Assembly (NCBI GenBank): GCA_964558465.1
Contig: CAZLEF010000001.1
Coordinates: forward strand, 352,770-416,769
Source of the DNA: JACJYC01 sp964558465
Lineage (GTDB): Bacteria > Bacteroidota > Bacteroidia > Chitinophagales > Saprospiraceae
DNA length: 64,000 nucleotides
Direction: 5' to 3'
A program made the position numbers and the translations under genes. Shown piece after piece: positions 61,910-64,000 of the stretch; position 1 is the first letter of the stretch, and the number at the start of each line of letters is the position of its first letter. Below the pieces are notes generated by a model. That model saw only the letters and a program-made list of their open reading frames with translations, ran no database searches and was not told where the DNA came from.

Positions 61910-62506
61910 CTACCAATCCCAATCATCGTACCCAAACCCGCCGATGCGGAAGGTAATGGCGCCGATCACGCTATTGAAATCGTCGTTATCGAGGCCAGGC
62001 AATTGGGTTACTCCGTTCACCCAGCGATAGCCGCCGGTGAGCGAGAGTTTGAGAAAGCTGGTCAGGTTGACGTCGATGCCCAATTCGGGCGTCATTACAA
62101 AAACGCGGTCGCTGAAGCGGGTATCATCTTCGTCTCTCAGCCGGCCTTTGCCCCAGCCAATCTTGGCGCTGCCGTAAAAATGGACAACTTTGTGCTGCTT
62201 CGGCACAATACCCAGCCACAGGCCGCCATGGCGGAACCGGATATTGTAAAAGCCGTCGTTTTCGCCGCCAACGATCTCGTACTCCGGGAAATCGGTTCCC
62301 GTGCCATAACCTCCGATGAAAAGGTTATTGAGCACCAGCGCGCCGCCGCCGCCTACACTTGCGCCCGTTTCCCCGTTGATCTGACCGATCTCGATCAGAG
62401 GACCGCCAAAAGCGCCGATGATCTCCAGGTCGTCAAACAGGGTTTCTTCCTGAGAATAGGCCATCAAGGCCAGTATGCAAAACATGGAAGTAAAGAAGGT
62501 TTTCAT
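61910..62506 (-). CDS. hypothetical exported protein, likely small outer-membrane beta barrel
   Basis: The protein has 198 residues with a signal peptide (MKTFFTSMFCILALMAYSQ). The rest is built of short amphipathic strands with Gly-rich turns (GAFGGPLIEIGQINGETGAS, then GGGGALVLNNLFIGGYG) and ends GGFGYDDWDW. This is typical of small Bacteroidota outer-membrane barrels, but the terminal residue is Trp as part of an acidic tail. No family name is assigned. It converges on the PIN toxin and is divergent from the thioredoxin-TPR gene. Confidence 0.62.
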   Translation of the reverse strand: MKTFFTSMFCILALMAYSQEETLFDDLEIIGAFGGPLIEIGQINGETGASVGGGGALVLNNLFIGGYGTGTDFPEYEIVGGENDGFYNIRFRHGGLWLGIVPKQHKVVHFYGSAKIGWGKGRLRDEDDTRFSDRVFVMTPELGIDVNLTSFLKLSLTGGYRWVNGVTQLPGLDNDDFNSVIGAITFRIGGFGYDDWDW

Positions 62507-62613
62507 ACAATTGCAATTTTATTTTTGTCAAAACTTTTTCCTCTTTCAGGATGTATTTTAGACGTGTTTCCCCTATTGGGATGCAAAAAACTTGTTGAGA
62601 AAAAACTTTAAGG

Positions 62614-63393
62614 ATGGATTTCCAGAAAGAAGTGATCAATTTGAGCCACCTCAAACCCGTTGTCGTCGATTTCTGGGCGCCCTGGTGCGGCCCCTGCCGG
62701 GTATTGGGCCCTGTAATTGAAAAACTGGCGGAGGAGCAAAGCGAAAGCTGGTCGCTGGTGAAGGTGAATACCGAAGAAGAAGAGGAGATCGCTTCCCGGT
62801 TCCGGATCATGAGCATCCCGCATGTGAAAATGTTTTATAAAGGGGAGGCCATCGCCGAATTCACGGGGGCGCTGCCGCGCAGATCCATCGAAAACTGGCT
62901 GGCGGAGTACCTGCCCAATGAACAAAAAGACCGCCTCGCGGGGTTGATTGAAGCGCTGCACGACCAGGAGCCGGGCGCAGTGGAGGACCTCGAAGCCTTT
63001 ATCCGTGAGTCGCCCGGTGTGAAAGAGGCCCGCCTGGCATTGGCGCAGGCCCTGGTGTACATCAAACCGGTCTATTCCAAAGGGCTTGTAGCCGATATCG
63101 ACCTGGGCGATCCGCTCTATGCCGCCGCGGAAGACGTGCGCACCCTGGCGCAACTCATGGAACTTGAATCGGGACCCGGGGCAGCGGCGGAAGCCCTTGC
63201 AAAAGCCGGCGATGCGCTGAAAAACGGAGAGGAAGAAAGCGCTATCCAGGAAATCATCCGGGCGGTGACCATCGATAAAGGATTTCTCAACGGCTTGCCG
63301 CGCCGCGCAGCCATCGCTTTGTTTCATATCTGGGGGAATGAACATCCGCTCACAAGAAAGTACCGGCGACGGTTTGATATGGCGTTGTATTGA
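62614..63393 (+). CDS. thioredoxin-domain protein with TPR tail (CnoX/YbbN-like)
   Basis: The protein has 259 residues, cytoplasmic. A thioredoxin domain fills residues 1-105, with WAPWCGPCR (Cys25, Cys28) and the cis-proline at 69 (MSIPHVK). The rest is helical, with TPR-like repeats (EDLEAFIRESPGVKEARLAL, then AGDALKNGEEESAIQEIIRA), as in the YbbN/CnoX chaperone-linked thioredoxins, although this one keeps a full CGPC active site. It may act as a redox-protective holdase or reductase. It converges on dcd with three bases between stop codons. Confidence 0.85.
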   Translation: MDFQKEVINLSHLKPVVVDFWAPWCGPCRVLGPVIEKLAEEQSESWSLVKVNTEEEEEIASRFRIMSIPHVKMFYKGEAIAEFTGALPRRSIENWLAEYLPNEQKDRLAGLIEALHDQEPGAVEDLEAFIRESPGVKEARLALAQALVYIKPVYSKGLVADIDLGDPLYAAAEDVRTLAQLMELESGPGAAAEALAKAGDALKNGEEESAIQEIIRAVTIDKGFLNGLPRRAAIALFHIWGNEHPLTRKYRRRFDMALY

Positions 63394-63396
63394 TAT

Positions 63397-63933
63397 TCAA
63401 AACCGGTTCTTCCACATCATACTCTCCACCGGTTTATCCGTCCGCACATTGTATTTGGCATTGGCCTTGCGGTTGTAATACGTTTCAATTTCCCCATCGA
63501 CCCGGAAATAGATCAACTGGCCGATGGGCATGCCGGCGTACACCCTCACAGGGTGGGTGCAGGAGATCTCCAGCGTCCAGGTATTGCAAAAGCCGACGTC
63601 GCCTTTGCCGGCCGTGGCGTGGATATCGATGCCAAGCCGGCCGACGCTCGATTTGCCCTCCAGGAACGGCACCGAATTGTGGGTTTCTGTGTATTCTTCG
63701 GTCACCCCCAGGTAAAGGGTGTTGGGATGGAGGATAAAACCGTTTTCCGGAATTTCCAGGTATTGGATTTCGTTGTGTTTGCGCGCGTCGAGAATATGGT
63801 CTTTATAAATGGCCAGCCATTTACCCAGGTGGACGTCGTAGGAATTGGTGCCCAGGCACTCCCGCACAAAAGGATCGATCACGATCTCGCCTTTTTCAAT
63901 GGCCTCCAGAATTTTTACATCGCTTAGAATCAT
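63397..63933 (-). CDS. dCTP deaminase
   Basis: The protein has 178 residues, close to the family's usual length. It converts dCTP to dUTP, feeding thymidylate synthesis. The conserved core GKSSVGRLGID, then ATAGKGDVGF and TLEISC, provides the substrate-binding Ser and Arg and the trimer interface, with the catalytic Glu in TLEI. The amino end MILSDVKILEAIEKGEI is typical. It is cytoplasmic and a homotrimer by family. The 67 bases upstream to the window edge carry a chain of eight-base repeats. Confidence 0.94.
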   Translation of the reverse strand: MILSDVKILEAIEKGEIVIDPFVRECLGTNSYDVHLGKWLAIYKDHILDARKHNEIQYLEIPENGFILHPNTLYLGVTEEYTETHNSVPFLEGKSSVGRLGIDIHATAGKGDVGFCNTWTLEISCTHPVRVYAGMPIGQLIYFRVDGEIETYYNRKANAKYNVRTDKPVESMMWKNRF

Positions 63934-63948
63934 GGCGCAAATGATGGT

Positions 63949-64000
63949 GTTGATTTGTTGATTTGTTGATTTGTTGATTTGTTGATTTGTTGATTTGTTG
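63949..64000. repeat. octamer tandem repeat upstream of dcd
   Basis: GTTGATTT is repeated six and a half times without a mismatch, running to the window edge and starting 16 bases before the dcd start codon (in its direction). The true array is therefore longer. Shorter pieces of the same unit appear at 49532-49546. The repeat number could vary by slippage and change dcd expression. Confidence 0.9.

Noticed and set aside
63949..64000. CRISPR array
   Set aside because: The units are eight bases, directly adjacent, with no spacers; no cas genes are present anywhere in the window.
1..64000. Insertion sequences or prophage genes
   Set aside because: No transposase, integrase or phage structural gene could be recognised on either strand; repeats found are short and non-coding.

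Overview
The window looks like a chromosomal segment from a Bacteroidota bacterium. It carries the phylum's promoter signature (TTG, about 20 bases, then TAnnTTTG) ahead of several genes. It also has MacB/FtsX-like permeases of the long Bacteroidota type, AraC regulators with amino-terminal membrane segments, TlpA-like periplasmic thioredoxins, and lipoproteins with short SC or AC lipoboxes. The base composition is moderately GC-rich and the intergenic repeats are simple oligomers. A Saprospiria-like lineage is my guess and cannot be proven from sequence alone.

Region 1 (about 0.2-28 kb) is dominated by nine paralogous FtsX-family ABC permeases of about 790-815 residues. Eight of them, with a beta-ladder (DUF4097-like) protein and a Tat-exported VOC-fold protein between them, form one uninterrupted minus-strand run from 28074 to 6647, almost certainly an operon of about 21 kb. 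The ninth sits next to a metallo-beta-lactamase-fold gene at the left edge. An AraC regulator and an S41-type lipoprotein interrupt the two groups. No ABC ATPase and no HlyD-type adaptor is present anywhere in the window.

Region 2 (28-36.5 kb) holds a two-subunit molybdenum hydroxylase (Fe-S small subunit and Tat-exported large subunit) divergent from a Crp/Fnr regulator. It continues with a small dinucleotide-binding protein, a secreted lectin-fold protein and two AraC regulators bracketing a putative outer-membrane protein. Region 3 (36.5-40.1 kb) is a histidine biosynthesis start: promoter, tRNA-Phe, a His-rich leader peptide with pause hairpin and terminator (an attenuator), hisG, and a hisD-hisC gene fusion.

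Region 4 (40-54 kb) contains an MtfA-like protein that has lost its HExxH motif, an SGNH hydrolase, lipoproteins, a TlpA-like thioredoxin, the ClpB disaggregase, a GlsB/YeaQ-type membrane protein, and a VWA protein with an uncharacterised partner facing a DUF5682-like protein. Region 5 (54-64 kb) contains a winged-helix/phosphoribosyltransferase regulator with operator repeats, a CBS protein, a TM2-TPR-SHOCT protein and a GAF-PP2C phosphatase. It also has replicative helicase DnaB interrupted by a mini-intein, a cluster of DnaA-box-like sites, a Phd/PIN toxin-antitoxin pair, a thioredoxin-TPR protein and dCTP deaminase. Non-coding DNA holds repeat families shared between distant intergenic gaps.
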